Positions 46,948 to 58,402 are shown, numbered from the stretch's first letter. The stretch: 64,000 bases of DNA from Ephydatia muelleri (GCA_013339895.1 JABACO010000002.1:7410924-7474923), one strand, 5' to 3'. Notes: generated from the sequence alone by a model not told the origin. Translations and numbers: made by a program.

Positions 46948-48324
46948 CAGGGATGCTAGAAGTGATTTAGCAGCTGCTGATAAGAGAGTAGCAGATGCTG
47001 ATAAGAGATTAGCAGATGCTGATAAGAGATTAGCAGATGCTAGACATGATTTAGCAGCTGCTAGACATGATTTAGCAGTTGCTGAAGCTCAAAAGGAAAG
47101 GGATGAAGACGATATGAAGCAATGCAAACAGGATATAAAGCAATGCAAAGAGTATGTAAAGCAATACAGACAACATGTAGCCACTACTCTGAAGTTGCTA
47201 AATGCTGCTCAAGAAGCTGCTTTAGAACTATATCCATGTAAGTTCATAAGTTGCAGTTGTATGGAAGAACATAACTCACTACAGCAAAATAATAATTCGT
47301 AACTGTCTTCTCTCGTTCTGGTACATAATGAGTCTTGTGTTTAAATTGTTTTGTATAATATTTACTTGCAACTTTTAATTTCCAGCTTCCAGGAAGAGGA
47401 AGAGAGAAGAGCGAGTAGATGAAGCTTATAAAGGTATGTTGAATTTTGGACTCAGGTGACTTGCATATTATTGTTGGTATTGGTGGCCAATTAAATGGGG
47501 CTTATGAAACAAAAACCACAATTGTCATGGCAACCACTTAACCATTTGGGGGCAAGTGTGGAGATTATAAAAGGGGAGGAAGTTTGTATGTGTAATATAA
47601 GTGCATACATGTGTATCAATGAATTTCACTATCAAACCTATATTTTATAGCAAGAAAAGATCGTTGGAATAAACTGAATGAAGTGCTGAATAAAAGAAAA
47701 AAGAGCCAGACTGCAGAAACTTGTGGCTTCTCATATGTTAGCTGGAGTGATGTGCATCCTATTTTTGGCCATTTTCGTGAATTAGAATTCAACAAGCAAG
47801 ATCTTCCAAACGGCATCAAAGACCAATTGTTGGGCGTTATCAAGGTTTACGATGATCTCACCAAGAGTAGTTCTAAGACAGAGTCGCAAGTGTTTGTCTT
47901 CATTAATGCAGTTCTATGTTACCTTTGCAAAGATTTGAAAAACGATCTTGTATTCACGTATGAGGGTGACGTCTCAGGGTCGTACGTTATTGCTGACGGT
48001 ATATTCGAACTCATAATGAGCGACAGGAAAAACGGAAGCAAAATTTGTCTTGCTGAAGCTAAGAAAGATAATATGGATCAGGGTGAAGCACAATGCCTTG
48101 TTGGCTGTGAAGCTGTTTCTGATAGTGAAGCTAAGGTCAACGTGTATGGTATAGTCTCCAACTATATTGAGTGGATTTTTTTGGCATCCAAAAATGATGG
48201 AATTTATAGATACAAGACTCCTACCATTGGCTGTGACGGCTTCTATCCAAGTGATCATCAGAGCTTTGAACGCGTACTGGTAGATATTTACTCATTCGTG
48301 TGTATGGTGATCAATAACAAATAG
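46948..48324 (+). CDS. Coiled-coil protein with PD-(D/E)XK nuclease-like C-terminus
   Basis: Three in-phase exons: 46948-47237 (acceptor TTTCTTTAG), 47386-47433 and 47651-48324 (stop). Exon A gives a heptad-like run (DLAAADKRVADADKRLADAD, then DLAAARHDLAVAEAQ) and a KQCKQDIKQCKEYVKQY helix, a coiled coil of about 90 residues. Exon B encodes a basic SRKRKREERVDEAYK, NLS-like. Exon C holds the C-terminal domain: VIADGIFELIM followed by KICLAEAKKDNMDQGEAQ, i.e. D...ExK plus QG.AQ, then VYGIVSNYIEWIFLA. That pattern matches the restriction-endonuclease-fold domain found at the C-terminus of Crinkler-type eukaryotic proteins. The upstream exon carrying the start was not identified. The nuclease call is by motif only. 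Confidence 0.72.
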
Positions 48325-48329
48325 CAATA

Positions 48330-49480
48330 ATGACTAATGGCTGTATACATTACTGCCCTATGTTTATAAATGAACATTGAGCATATCACATCAAGTTTCT
48401 TTTTAGTGAACAGTAATGATATCATAGCCGGTTTAAAAATAGGTGTTTACATACATACTTGCTTTGTTGTTACTTATACATCTTGTGTACTTAGTAGTAT
48501 ATGAGTGCAGCCTGTGTTAAAAAATACAATTTTGCTGTGAATTTATTGTGTGTGAGTTCGAATACTTTCGGGCGTGAGATATATAAATTTCAAGGGTGAG
48601 AGAAACGTCAAATGCGCGAGTCTCACGGCGAATGCGTGAAGGTTGGCAGGTCTGCATTATTGAATCAATATGGGTTTCGGGTAAGTAGCTATTTTTAATA
48701 GGAGTGCACCGGTAGTATTTGAGCATGGGATTGCAAACTAAAGTACTGTGTGAGCTGGTGCAGAGATAATATATGCTGGTGCGTGTCCGGCCGCATATGT
48801 GTGTTGTTGTTGCATGACCTTCTTGTGTACTGCATGCATGTGGTTGGATCCAAGCACAGTGAGCTCTGAAAGGGGGGGAGTAGGAAGTAGTGATGCAGTA
48901 GGACAGTATTGGCGTTCAGCTTTTGTCAGCACCCTACTGGCGTATGTAATGACATGAGCTGGAAAGGAAGATGATGTTGTGGACCACGTGTACCTGTTGT
49001 ACCTGAAAGTACTCAAAGCAGTGGCTTCGTTGGAGTTTCCAACACCAATGCGTAAAAGCAAGAATTTACTCATAGAATTTATACACACAAACTACCTGTG
49101 TCTTTGTCTTAAAGATGCAGCCTTTCCGGCCATGGATTTATTGGGGGGACAAACATGTCCCCCACAATTTGTATTTGTATCATTCGGCAGGGGCTTCTCT
49201 TCTAACTGCTAAATAAATTAAAAGATTGTTTTAGGAATGAAATTATACTTTTAAATTAATGTACTTTCACTGTTAGTGAGTGGGTGGTGCCAGCCACTGT
49301 CCTCCTGGAATGCTACAAGTACAAAAAGCATGAATTAACACTCACCATGGAACATTTGTCGAAGCAGAACCGCAGCCATCGTGGCCATCCTTCACGAGGA
49401 GGTATAAACATATTGTCCTGCACTTGAATCATGCGCATGGGGCTGTAATGGGTAGGTAGTTCAAACGTACAATATTTTCA
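48330..49480. other. Intergenic with one small retroelement fossil
   Basis: No host gene recognised. Minus-strand text at about 48885-48990 (PAHVITYASRVLTKAERQYC) is a short RNase H-like scrap of a Ty3-type element, clearly broken and old. Confidence 0.55.
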
Positions 49481-49499
49481 CATACCCGTCTCTCCTTGA

Positions 49500-49845
49500 C
49501 TTATAAATTAGATGGATTGCAGCTTTTCACTTGCTCCATAGCTAGGTTGCCCTCCTCTGTAAGAGGCAACCATATCGGATCCCTGTTCTCTCTTTCTATT
49601 CGAACGTGGCCCTCCTCCTAATTGTAAGCCGGAAACGCCCATTCCCCCAAAATGCTTAATGAGTTCTGCTTGCTCTTTGGAGCTCTCTTCAGTCCAGTGC
49701 ACTTCAAATGGACCCTATCAAGGCAACCATCACAGCAAATGCTCTCCATGGAATGATGCAGGTCTGTGTGACACACAGAGCAGGTCCAACTACCACATGC
49801 ATGCTGGTAGTGATGGACATAGTGTAATAAGAACATGCATGACAC
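49500..49845 (-). pseudogene. PHD-finger-like fragment
   Basis: Minus strand encodes WTCSVCHTDLHHSMESICCD followed by GCLDRVHLKCTGLKRAPK, with Cys/His spacing of the first two-thirds of a PHD zinc finger (C-x2-C ... C-x2-C ... H-x2-C). The expected final W-x-C-x2-C is not in the same frame. The neighbouring frame continues with SSKEQAELIKHFGGMGVSGL. Could be an exon of a chromatin reader or, as often in these genomes, a retroelement-linked PHD. Confidence 0.45.
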
Positions 49846-50047
49846 AGCTGCGTCTTCCCACTAAATGTAAAGATTGTTTTGGGTCCCATCTGATTCGTGG
49901 AAATGGTGCAGCAACCATAAGCACAGGGCATCACCTGCAATGGACCTCCTCCCACTCCCACAACCGCCTCATGCTTTTACATGGCTGGCGACACCCTCGG
50001 GATTGTATATTGTGCTGTGTGTGTGATTTGTCAAATCCAGGGTGCAT

Positions 50048-50954
50048 TTAGTGGTTCACCAATTCACATGCAAATTGATGCTGGTGATAGATATAGAGAG
50101 CGTTATCGTTGCTCCTGTCGCAACTGTTTGTTCCCGTCGCAATAGACATCCACAGACGAGTGTACTTTATATGATGTAAGCATGTATATATGGAGAGGAA
50201 CACACACAAAAATCCTTGTTTCTTTCTCTTTTTGTAACCTACTTGTATCTGCATAACTTGATGGCGCAGGCTCGTTCTAACCTTCTCGATGATATTGCTC
50301 AATGTGATGTCTGCTCGACGAACACGGGGGCGCTGAGGAGCTAAGGGGGCTAAGTGTATAAAACTGAAGTAGTGCATTTAATGACGGGCAGCATGCAGAG
50401 GTGTCTCATCCTCAGCTGCCCGTCAATACCCCCCCCTCACCATGAACAGGTAGCTCTGGGGCCTCAACGTCTCTGAGAAGGAGGGGGGTTTGCGGCAATC
50501 AATAATTAATGCATTGCTGCGCATAACACCCACTATCTCTTGGCTTGGGCCTCCCCATTTCCCCACTCACCAGTAAACAGAGTAGGCATATTACATTAGA
50601 ATGTACTTCCAGATGCGGATAATGAGATTATTACCGAACTACTGATGATGTTCTGAATCAACAAACATTCCTGGATCAATAATTTTCATAATGTCAGAAA
50701 TTGATTACTTTTGTCTCCTACTTATCATACATCATTTGATAATGGTTTCTTTTCAATCAATTGTGACTGTGCTACTGGACAATATCGTGTTGTTGCTATT
50801 CATGCTGAATACTTAAATATTGATGAAATGCTGATTGGATTGGATTGGAATCCAAGTGAATCACCACATCCTGATCTTTTGTATTTCCACCTTCAAAATT
50901 CTGTAAGGAGGAATGTGCGTGGAGGAGCTGAAGCAGAGGAAGATTTAGGTGATT
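50048..50954. other. Spacer with a hairpin and a small open frame
   Basis: An inverted pair GACGGGCAGC / GCTGCCCGTC lies at about 50381-50425. A plus-strand frame at 50711-50962 (TSFDNGFFSINCDCATGQYR; AEYLNIDEMLIGLDWNPSES) looks coding-like in composition and stops just inside the foldback of element copy B. No family is recognised; possibly the end of a gene hit by that insertion. Confidence 0.35.
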
Positions 50955-51435
50955 ACAAGTAAATAAAACATTCTCTAACGAGAAAGTTGGTGGGCATATA
51001 GGATTGACAATGTTGGTGTAAAAAGCACGGAAACAAGTGTGACAGAAATGTTACTGGAAAATTGAAATAGGCCTATATTTAGCCCATTTTCTCAGGCGTG
51101 CGCTGCCTAAATGTGACTGGGCTAAATATAGGCCTATTTCAATTTTCCAGTAACATTTCTGTCACACTTGTTTCCGTGTTTTTTACACCAACATTGTCAA
51201 TCCTATATGCCCACCAACTTTCTCGTTAGAGAATGTTTTTATTTACTTGTTTCATAATTTTTTTTTCTCCGTGTCAAAGAACTTATAAACGCTTTGTTTT
51301 TACAACACGACTTTAATAATGAAAAGTAATAAATTAACGAACACATAATTAATTAAAAATGGTACGTATAATTGTTTTCAATATAATTAATTATTTTGCC
51401 GCCTCCTCGGCCTCTTCTCCCTCCTCTTCCTCTTC

Positions 51436-51474
<39 letters not shown>

Positions 51475-51599
51475 CCTTGGGTATGGCCATGCGGGTGGCG
51501 GGGGCAGGAAAAAAGGCGGGGGCAGCATTGGGGGGAGCAGTGGCGGGGGCAGAACTGGTACTGGCGGTGGGAGGGGCGCTGCTGGTGGTGGTGGGACTA

Positions 51600-52350
51600 G
51601 GGGGCAGCGCTGCTGCTGGCCATGGTGGTGGGGCTAGCGCTGGTGGGGGCAGCGGTGGGGCTAGCGCTGGCGGGGGCAGCGCTGCTGCTGGTGGTGGGGC
51701 TAGCGCTGGCGGGGGCAGCGCTGCTGCTGGTGGTGGGGCTAGCGTTGGCGGGGGCAGCGCTGCTGCTGGTGGTGGGGCTACCGTTGGCGGGGGCAGCGCT
51801 GCTGCTGGTGGTGGGGCTAGCGCTGGCGAGGGCAGCGCTGCTGCTGGTGGTGGGGCTAGCGTTGGCGGGGGCAGCGCTGCTGCTGGCCATGGTGGTGGGG
51901 CTAGCGCTGGTGGGGGCAGCGGTGGGGCTAGCGCTGGCGGGGGCAGCGCTGCTGCTGGTGGTGGGGCTAGCGCTGGCGGGGGCAGCGCTGCTGCTGGTGG
52001 TGGGGCTAGCGTTGGCGGGGGCAGCGCTGCTGCTGGTGGTGGGGCTACCGTTGGCGGGGGCAGCGCTGCTGCTGGTGGTGGGGCTAGCGCTGGCGAGGGC
52101 AGCGCTGCTGCTGGTGGTGGGGCTAGCGTTGGCGGGGGCAGCGCTGCTGCTGCTGCTGGTGGGGCTAGCGCTGGCGGGGGGCAGCGCTGCTGCTGGTGGT
52201 GGGGCTAGCGCTGGCGGGGGCAGCGCTGCTGCTGGTGGTGGGGCTAGCGTTGGCGGGGGCAGCGCTGGTGGTGGGGCTAGCGCTGGCGGAGGCAGCGCTG
52301 CTGCTGGTGGTGAGGCTAGCGCTGGCGGGGGCAGAAGTTGTGATGAAGGA
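51600..52350. repeat. Ala/Gly-coding minisatellite with 267-bp higher-order unit
   Basis: Basic unit of about 39 bp (GGGGCTAGCGCTGGCGGGGG, CAGCGCTGCTGCTGGTGGT). A variant with GGCCATGGTGGTGGGG recurs at 51621 and 51888, so blocks of about 267 bp have themselves been duplicated. All unit lengths are multiples of three, so every frame stays open on both strands; the element's gene reads it on the minus strand as Pro/Ala/Ser/Thr. Confidence 0.92.
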
Positions 52351-52914
52351 GGATGTATGTGCTTCCTCGACCTTCTCTCCTTCAGAGTCATCAAAAAATT
52401 CTTTCCCGACTTCTTCAGCCATCTACGTGACAGACAGAGTATTGAAACAACTTGTAAAAAATTTTGTATTTACCTTCGAATTTTTTTCAAGAGAGAAATG
52501 TGCTGTTCTATGGGTTGTTGGTTTATACCGGTATACATGCACAGCCACGTTTTCTAGCTGTGCTATAATTCTATTGGTCTAATTTCATCCGTCCATTCAC
52601 TGATTGGTCGCTTTTTCATGCATGCCATCACATACTGAGGGGGAGGGGTGGAGTGTGTGTGTGTAGGTGTGCTAAAATTCTATTGGTAGAATTTCATCCA
52701 ATCACATGACCTGAGGTGCATGAGGTGCTTTCTTTCAACATCAGATAACTAATGTACAATGTAACAGACACAGATGCATGCACAAATAACCTTTTGTACA
52801 AACATTGACCTTTACCAGGGAACTGGGAAGCCTTACTGTACGTCTGATAATATGCAGCAAGCGTACAAGGAATGTGTTAATGTGTGCATGACAGGAAGCC
52901 ATGAGCAACTTGCA

Positions 52915-53637
52915 TTAGCACGTAAGAAAGCAGCCCTTAAATGCTACATACAGCATGCTATTTATAACATACCTTTGGGTGGTAGTGGTAGTTCTACGAC
53001 CCTTCCAATACCGACTCCTTCTAGCTGCCTTAATGGTAGCTGAATTGCCCCTGTATATCCGCCTATTAGCAGCACGGTTCTCCTCGACGCCCTCTTGATA
53101 TCGCTGCCTTTTAGCAGCACGGTTCTCCTCGACGCCCTCTTGATATCGCTGCCTTTTAGCAGCAAGCTTCTCGTCGACGCCCTCTTGATATCGCTGCCTT
53201 TTAGCAGCACGGTTCTCCTCGACGCCCTCTTGATATCGCTGCCTTTTAGCAGCACGGTTCTCCTCGACGCCCTCTTGATATCGCTGCCTTTTAGCAGCAC
53301 GGTTCTCCTCGACGCCCTCTTGATATCGCTGCCTTTGAGCAGCACGCTTAGATACAGCATTTGAGTTGTAGGTGTCGCGTACAGAGGCCTTCTTCTTTTC
53401 TGGGTCGGCCTTGTAGGTGTCGCATACAGAGGCCTTCTTCTTTTCTGGGTCGGCCTTGTAGGTGTCGCGTACAGAGGCCTTCTTCTTTTCAGGGTCGGCC
53501 TTGTAGCGCGCTCGGGCTTTAGCCTTGCTCTCTTGTGATAAAATATCTTCTCGTTTTTGGAGGTATTCCGCTCGTTGCTTAGATCTCTTCTTTTGATTAC
53601 GCGAAGGCATTTTTAGAAAAACAACTTCACTAGCCAA
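52915..53637 (-). CDS. Element gene, 15-residue-repeat protein (copy B, best preserved)
   Basis: The 240-codon minus-strand frame starts upstream at 53637; the likely start is the internal Met in MPSRNQKKRSKQRAEYLQKR. Then come three repeats of KADPEKKKASVRDTY and six of RQRYQEGVEENRAAK, followed by RRIYRGNSATIKAARRSRYW and KGRRTTTTTQRYVIN. Both repeat types are 15 residues long with one Tyr per unit, are strongly basic and probably helical. Copies A and C encode diverged versions. Similar RY-repeat proteins occur in sponge transposon-like genes as far as I recall; the function is not known and DNA or RNA binding is only a guess from the charge. Confidence 0.65.
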   Translation of the reverse strand: MASEVVFLKMPSRNQKKRSKQRAEYLQKREDILSQESKAKARARYKADPEKKKASVRDTYKADPEKKKASVCDTYKADPEKKKASVRDTYNSNAVSKRAAQRQRYQEGVEENRAAKRQRYQEGVEENRAAKRQRYQEGVEENRAAKRQRYQEGVDEKLAAKRQRYQEGVEENRAAKRQRYQEGVEENRAANRRIYRGNSATIKAARRSRYWKGRRTTTTTQRYVINSMLYVAFKGCFLTC

Positions 53638-54101
53638 AGTAAGTAACGACTAAACTGCGATAGGAACACCAAATAAATTTAGTGCCTGTTAGTATTTATA
53701 CTCCCTAAAATTATACATTTTATTAAGAACTTGCTAGAACTTGCTAGATGGCCATAGAACGTGCAACCAAATAAGGTATTTCTCGCTGTAGTTTCTTTCT
53801 AGATGTGATATGTGTTCAAATGACATGCTAGGATAACGTGCCGGTAAAATCTGAAGAGATTGGTACTATTGTCGTTCTTTAATACCGTTCGTAGTTCGAG
53901 TTATACCTTCCTAAGGAAGAAGACGACGACGACGACGAACAATTTTTTTGGGAATGGGCACGAGTAGCAGGTTCTTTGTTTGTCTGGAAGCGCATAGTTT
54001 AATGACATGAAACTAGCATAAAAACGTAGATCTTGGTGTTGTCGTTCGATTGCTGCAACGAGATAAGTGATCCGTTTCTCCGTTGTCCCTCCCGACGCGA
54101 T

Positions 54102-54172
54102 TTAAAAATTTTAATGACATTCATCATTCCTCAATCAATCCTATATTGAACCTGCTGACGCAGGTTCAGATA
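54102..54172. repeat. 71-bp repeat ending in a hairpin, copy 1
   Basis: Identical over 71 bp to 56527-56597. Starts TTAAAAATTTTAATGACATT and ends with a perfect 8-bp hairpin, TGAACCTG, six bases, CAGGTTCA, then GATA. Flanks on both sides are unrelated between the copies. Confidence 0.93.
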
Positions 54173-54344
54173 CCAGGTAAAAGTAATGACAGCTCTTCTT
54201 TCAGGCGCCCAACAAAGCTTATCGACGAGGGGATTTTTTTACAAGATTAACCATTTCATGTGCAGCTAGTATCAAACGCTGATTATTTTTGATTGCCTAA
54301 TTGTATCCTACATGCTAGATTCAGGGAATGATCATAGCTCCTCC

Positions 54345-54432
54345 CTTACTGCAAAGATAAGATGCACAGACTGGGAAATAGATGTAGAGCGTCGGATTAG
54401 GAGACGACGACGAATGCTAGATGAATTGTACA
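54345..54432 (+). pseudogene. hAT transposase scrap (C-terminus)
   Basis: Plus strand encodes KIRCTDWEIDVERRIRRRRR with MLDELYTQ, matching the C-terminus of the DUF4371/hAT transposase at 21764-22260. It directly precedes the third tRNA-derived repeat. Confidence 0.8.
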
Positions 54433-54449
54433 CGCAATCCACAGCATGT

Positions 54450-55670
54450 GATAAATTTGTCATAACGCTTGCTCAACTTTACCTTATTTACATGTATGCC
54501 TCTCCAACTAAGTGATTTCAGTTTCTTTTTTCTCCCATTCCAATTTCGATAACTTTCTTTGTTCCGCCCATTCTCCGCCTTAAACTATAAGCTAGCCTCT
54601 CGGCTAGCCGTTTGCAACTATTTTGCCTCACCCAGGCAGTGAGTTAGATTATGAGACAAAAGATAAGGCCTTTTATGGTCATTGCTGATTTCTGAGCTCT
54701 TTTTAACTGTGAAAAGTAAGATTAGTATTTCTTGCAATGAGTACCAATATCAAAACTAGCAATTACCTACGTAACTTTACATGAGTGCTCTTGTGACTAC
54801 AAATAGAACGTTGCCGCGAAAAGGAATTAACGTACACGGATAATCGCCGTGCACAAGGAAAACTTACTCTAGCTCGATTAGGTATTCCTCCCATTGAGTG
54901 ATGTACCATATATAGTGGCTAAGGGAAGGCAGTTCCGTAGAGTTAGGAAGAAAGCAAATTGGGAAATCAACACTCGCGGATTAACCAATATTCATCGAAT
55001 GACCCAACGGTTGAGGTGATAAGTGCAGTGATTGGGAATCGAGCAGCACAAGGTTCAAATCCCGCTAGGAATAATGTGTTCCTTTTTTATTATAACTTGG
55101 GGGCTTATCTACATGAGTATAAGTTCCAACTATAATACTTCAAGCTAGTGCACTGTGGTGTAGTGGTTACAACGAGAGCTTCACTAGTTCAAGGTATTGG
55201 GATCAATTCCGGCCCGGGGTCCACCCAATTTCCTCCCCTAGTTGTATTCCATTGTTCCACAGGTGCACGGGTGGCATAGCCTCGGTTCTGTCGGAGATGA
55301 CTACCGAAAAGTGAAAGAGCTGGTGATGTGTTGGGTTAGGGTTATTCCTCATCAAAGGGCACAATATCTGTTCGATTTGGTTTCTGTTGAATTGGTAGTG
55401 TCACTCAATGGAAATTCTCCACGGAGAAACAAATAGAATGGAGAGTTGCTGTCTTCCCTACGCCTGTGTCAGGTGTAGGGTGCCATTTTTAAAAAAAAAT
55501 TTTTTTTTTTGCATTTCTTTTGATGGTAACACCGGGTTTTAAAATTAGATCATACGATTGGAAATACTGTATTTCCTATTCATGGTGGACTCAAAGCTGA
55601 TTGACAAACACCTACAGTTTATTCATTACTTTTTGCCGGGTTTATAGTTGAAATAGGTTAAGCACACACT
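54450..55670 (+). repeat. Long tRNA-derived repeat, copy 3, with SINE at 55143-55510
   Basis: Aligns with copy 1 from ATAACGCTTGCTCAACTT through the two tRNA-like heads (AAGGTTCAAATCCCGC at about 55050; TGGTGTAGTGGTTACAACGA at about 55155) to TTTATTCATTACTTTTTGCC. The tail after GGTGCCATTTT is A/T-rich. Copies 2 and 3 also share GGTTAAGCACACACTCTAC beyond it. Confidence 0.88.
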
Positions 55671-55678
55671 CTACATGT

Positions 55679-56044
55679 CGCATATTAACGCAACAATTGT
55701 AACTTCGAACCAGCGCTCGTGCATTTAATGGCAGTCTCATTGCGCACAGGGGAAAAATGCGGTGAAGCTCTGATTTATGGATTGATTGGTTTCTCGCGCT
55801 AGATCAAATACTATTGGACAATCACGCACAATTGATTTTTTTTACGAATATGCATTTTAAAAACCCACTGCGTGATGCCTGCGTGATCGTCCAATAGTAC
55901 TTGATCATTGATTTAGCGCGTGAGTCCCGAGAAACAAATCAATTCATTCATCAGAGCTTAATTGATTCACCGCATTTTTTCCCTGTGACTGCCATTAAAT
56001 GCGCGAGCGCTGGTTCGAAGTTACAATCGTTTTGTTAATATGCG
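55679..56044. mobile_element. 366-bp foldback element
   Basis: Arms of about 160 bp, inverted: CGCATATTAACGCAAC and CTTCGAACCAGCGCTCG at the left, CGAGCGCTGGTTCGAAG and GTTAATATGCG at the right. It starts at the edge of the tRNA-derived repeat. Confidence 0.9.
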
Positions 56045-56072
56045 CTATCTCCCTTAATCCACTGATGAATCC

Positions 56073-56217
56073 CTCGTGGTCATATAATAATCATTTGAGA
56101 AATCACTTATGAAATCTACACGAGATTCACTATACTAAATACCTGTGAAAATTCACGTATTTAGTATAGTGTAGATTACATAAGTGATTTCTCAAATGAT
56201 TATTATATGATCACGAG
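56073..56217. mobile_element. 145-bp foldback element
   Basis: Arms of about 60 bp with ends CTCGTGGTCATATAATAATC and GATTATTATATGATCACGAG. Inner arms ACTATACTAAATACCTG and CGTATTTAGTATAGT are inverted. It lies 28 bp after another foldback. Confidence 0.9.
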
Positions 56218-56526
56218 CTAAACATTACAATGACGAAGAGAAAGTCCGCATCTGAGTTGCTAGAAGGATGAGCAGTGTTGAGCATTCTCATGGCTTGTCC
56301 CTCCAACTCCACGAGACGCTCTTGCCCTTTCAATGCTCAGCAGCCGTTTCTTTTGGTACACTGTCCGTTCTTCTTGCGCGTGCTCATGGACTTCACTTGA
56401 TTCATCCGAGCCGGCGTCCAAAGAGTCGAGGTCTCTATAGTAGCGGTAGCGGCACTCTTGGTACTGAAGCAAGGAACTTTTTTTTATTCACTCAACATCT
56501 TTCACTTTGGGATCAACCTCCCAGCA

Positions 56527-56597
56527 TTAAAAATTTTAATGACATTCATCATTCCTCAATCAATCCTATATTGAACCTGCTGACGCAGGTTCAGATA
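56527..56597. repeat. 71-bp repeat ending in a hairpin, copy 2
   Basis: Identical to 54102-54172. Just before it, a minus-strand frame (56472-56260) reads DLDSLDAGSDESSEVHEHAQ and KKRLLSIERARASRG; that frame is not recognised and is not called as a gene. Confidence 0.93.
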
Positions 56598-56599
56598 GG

Positions 56600-57745
56600 G
56601 TGATCCTGCCAGCACTATCTATTGATAATGTTATAAACATGTAAGATCATGCAATACCTTTGCCGTTACTCGTTGTTAGAAGATCAACAAAAGTCCTTTT
56701 GGAAGACTCTAATAGTAGCAGTGATGACGATGGTGATTGTGTCGCAAAGAATGAACATAGTGAGAAAGATGGAAACGGCAAAAAAAAAACAGGCAAGTGA
56801 GAAAATGTTGCTGAACTAAATTTCATGAAACGAAATTAAACATTAAATCTAAATATTGATTTCTGAGTTTAGTCAATTACAAGATGAATGCATTCATTAA
56901 TTATTTGATGCTCATAAATTTATTCCAAATAAATATTTTTATGATAAGATTAGCAAGTTAAAACGAACTGTCTTTGATTGTGGAGCATCCTGTATGTTTT
57001 TACAGAACCCTCTAATTGCTGAACTATACATATATGCATTTCCACAGGATACTCTAAAGTGGGGTTTTTCACAACAGGCTCAACCCTGGTCGAAGCAAAC
57101 TGTAAGTGACTATGAGGTAAAATGAACTGTGTTGTGTTTGTAATTTAAATTTTAATGTATTCTGTAGAATATGGAGACACAACTGACCTGCGGTGAGGTA
57201 AGGTGCTTTGCATTATAAATGTGTGACATTCCAGGCATAACCTTCCAAACATTCTTAGGAAAATGAGTGTGCTGTACTTAAAGCTCAAAGTGACAGTATG
57301 ACAGCCGTACCAAGTAAACCATGTGTACCTCAAGCAGGAAAGGAAACACAGGAGTCACATGTTAGTTACTAATATATCATGTGTTATGTTTTCATATTAC
57401 TACGCTGACAGTAATCATCATTAATATATGTACGCATTGTTGGCATCAAATCATTATGTTTTTACCTATGCCATGTTGTGTCATAAGAGCATATAAATTA
57501 GGCACTACCACATCCATATAATATTGCAATACCAATGACATGTTACGGTATTACCTATGTTAATTTGTATTGTGGAGAAAGTTATTAAGATGAATAATTT
57601 ATTCATACTGATCAGTATGTCGGAATGCAATGCAACTCTATCAGATGAGCTTAGGCGTATCCGAATTGTGCACAGTGGAAGGTATTCTAAACCATCTCAT
57701 TTCAAACACAGGTATAACTAATACAATAATATAAGTGCATAACAT
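56600..57745. other. Possible small exons, no family recognised
   Basis: Plus-strand stretch near 56690-56800 encodes KVLLEDSNSSSDDDGDCVAK and a Lys-rich end. Short exon-like pieces at about 57050-57115 and 57260-57360 are flanked by AG and GT-like words. They may belong to one low-complexity gene; evidence is weak. Confidence 0.25.
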
Positions 57746-57747
57746 AT

Positions 57748-57934
57748 GGGACAGTTTCCGCGAAAATTGCCCCACGGTTAAAATGTTATAAAAATGCATC
57801 GCGTTTGAATCGCTATAACTTCCCATCGGATAACGCTATCGACTTCCTATTTTCAACACTTCATAGTGAAATGGTGTAGTATGAAGTGTTGAAAATAGTA
57901 AGTCGATAGCTTTATTCGTTGGGAAGTTATAGCG
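57748..57934. mobile_element. Foldback element truncated at a (TG)n tract
   Basis: Left arm GGGACAGTTTCCGCGAAAAT through TCGACTTCCTATTTTCAACA; the right arm begins but stops after GGGAAGTTATAGCG, where TG-rich sequence takes over. Same family as 58468-58705. Confidence 0.85.
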
Positions 57935-57989
57935 TTTGTGAGGTTTATGTATGTCTGTTGTGTGTTGTGTGTGCTGTGTGCGTGCGTTG

Positions 57990-58169
<180 letters not shown>

Positions 58170-58364
58170 AAACATCCAGACCACTATTTTTGGTCAGCAT
58201 ATTTGTCGGTGTGAATGTGAGAAATGATAGCTAGTGATTAGGTAGGCATAAATACATCCAACGCACGCACTCACACACATACACAAGTGCACACACATAC
58301 ATGCATTATATAATTATGCTGTTTACACACACAACACACACACACACAACACACACACAACACA

Positions 58365-58402
<38 letters not shown>

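Larger units (their letters stand above)
50955..54035 (-). mobile_element. Composite foldback element, copy B (longest, ~3.1 kb)
   Basis: Foldback at 50955-51250, poly-C at about 51437-51473, expanded GC-rich tract 51480-52350, acidic exon about 52420, and 15-residue-repeat exon 53637-52915. Similarity to copy C continues past the start codon through GAAGAGATTGGTACTATTGT and CTTCCTAAGGAAGAAGACGA and stops after ACGTAGATCT at about 54033, giving an approximate right end. No obvious target duplication. Confidence 0.75.

Noticed and set aside
51396-52582. Plus-strand Gly/Ala-rich frames of 270-311 residues
   Set aside because: They lie on the 39-bp minisatellite. The element's other exons are on the minus strand, and the plus frames have no conserved start or flanks.
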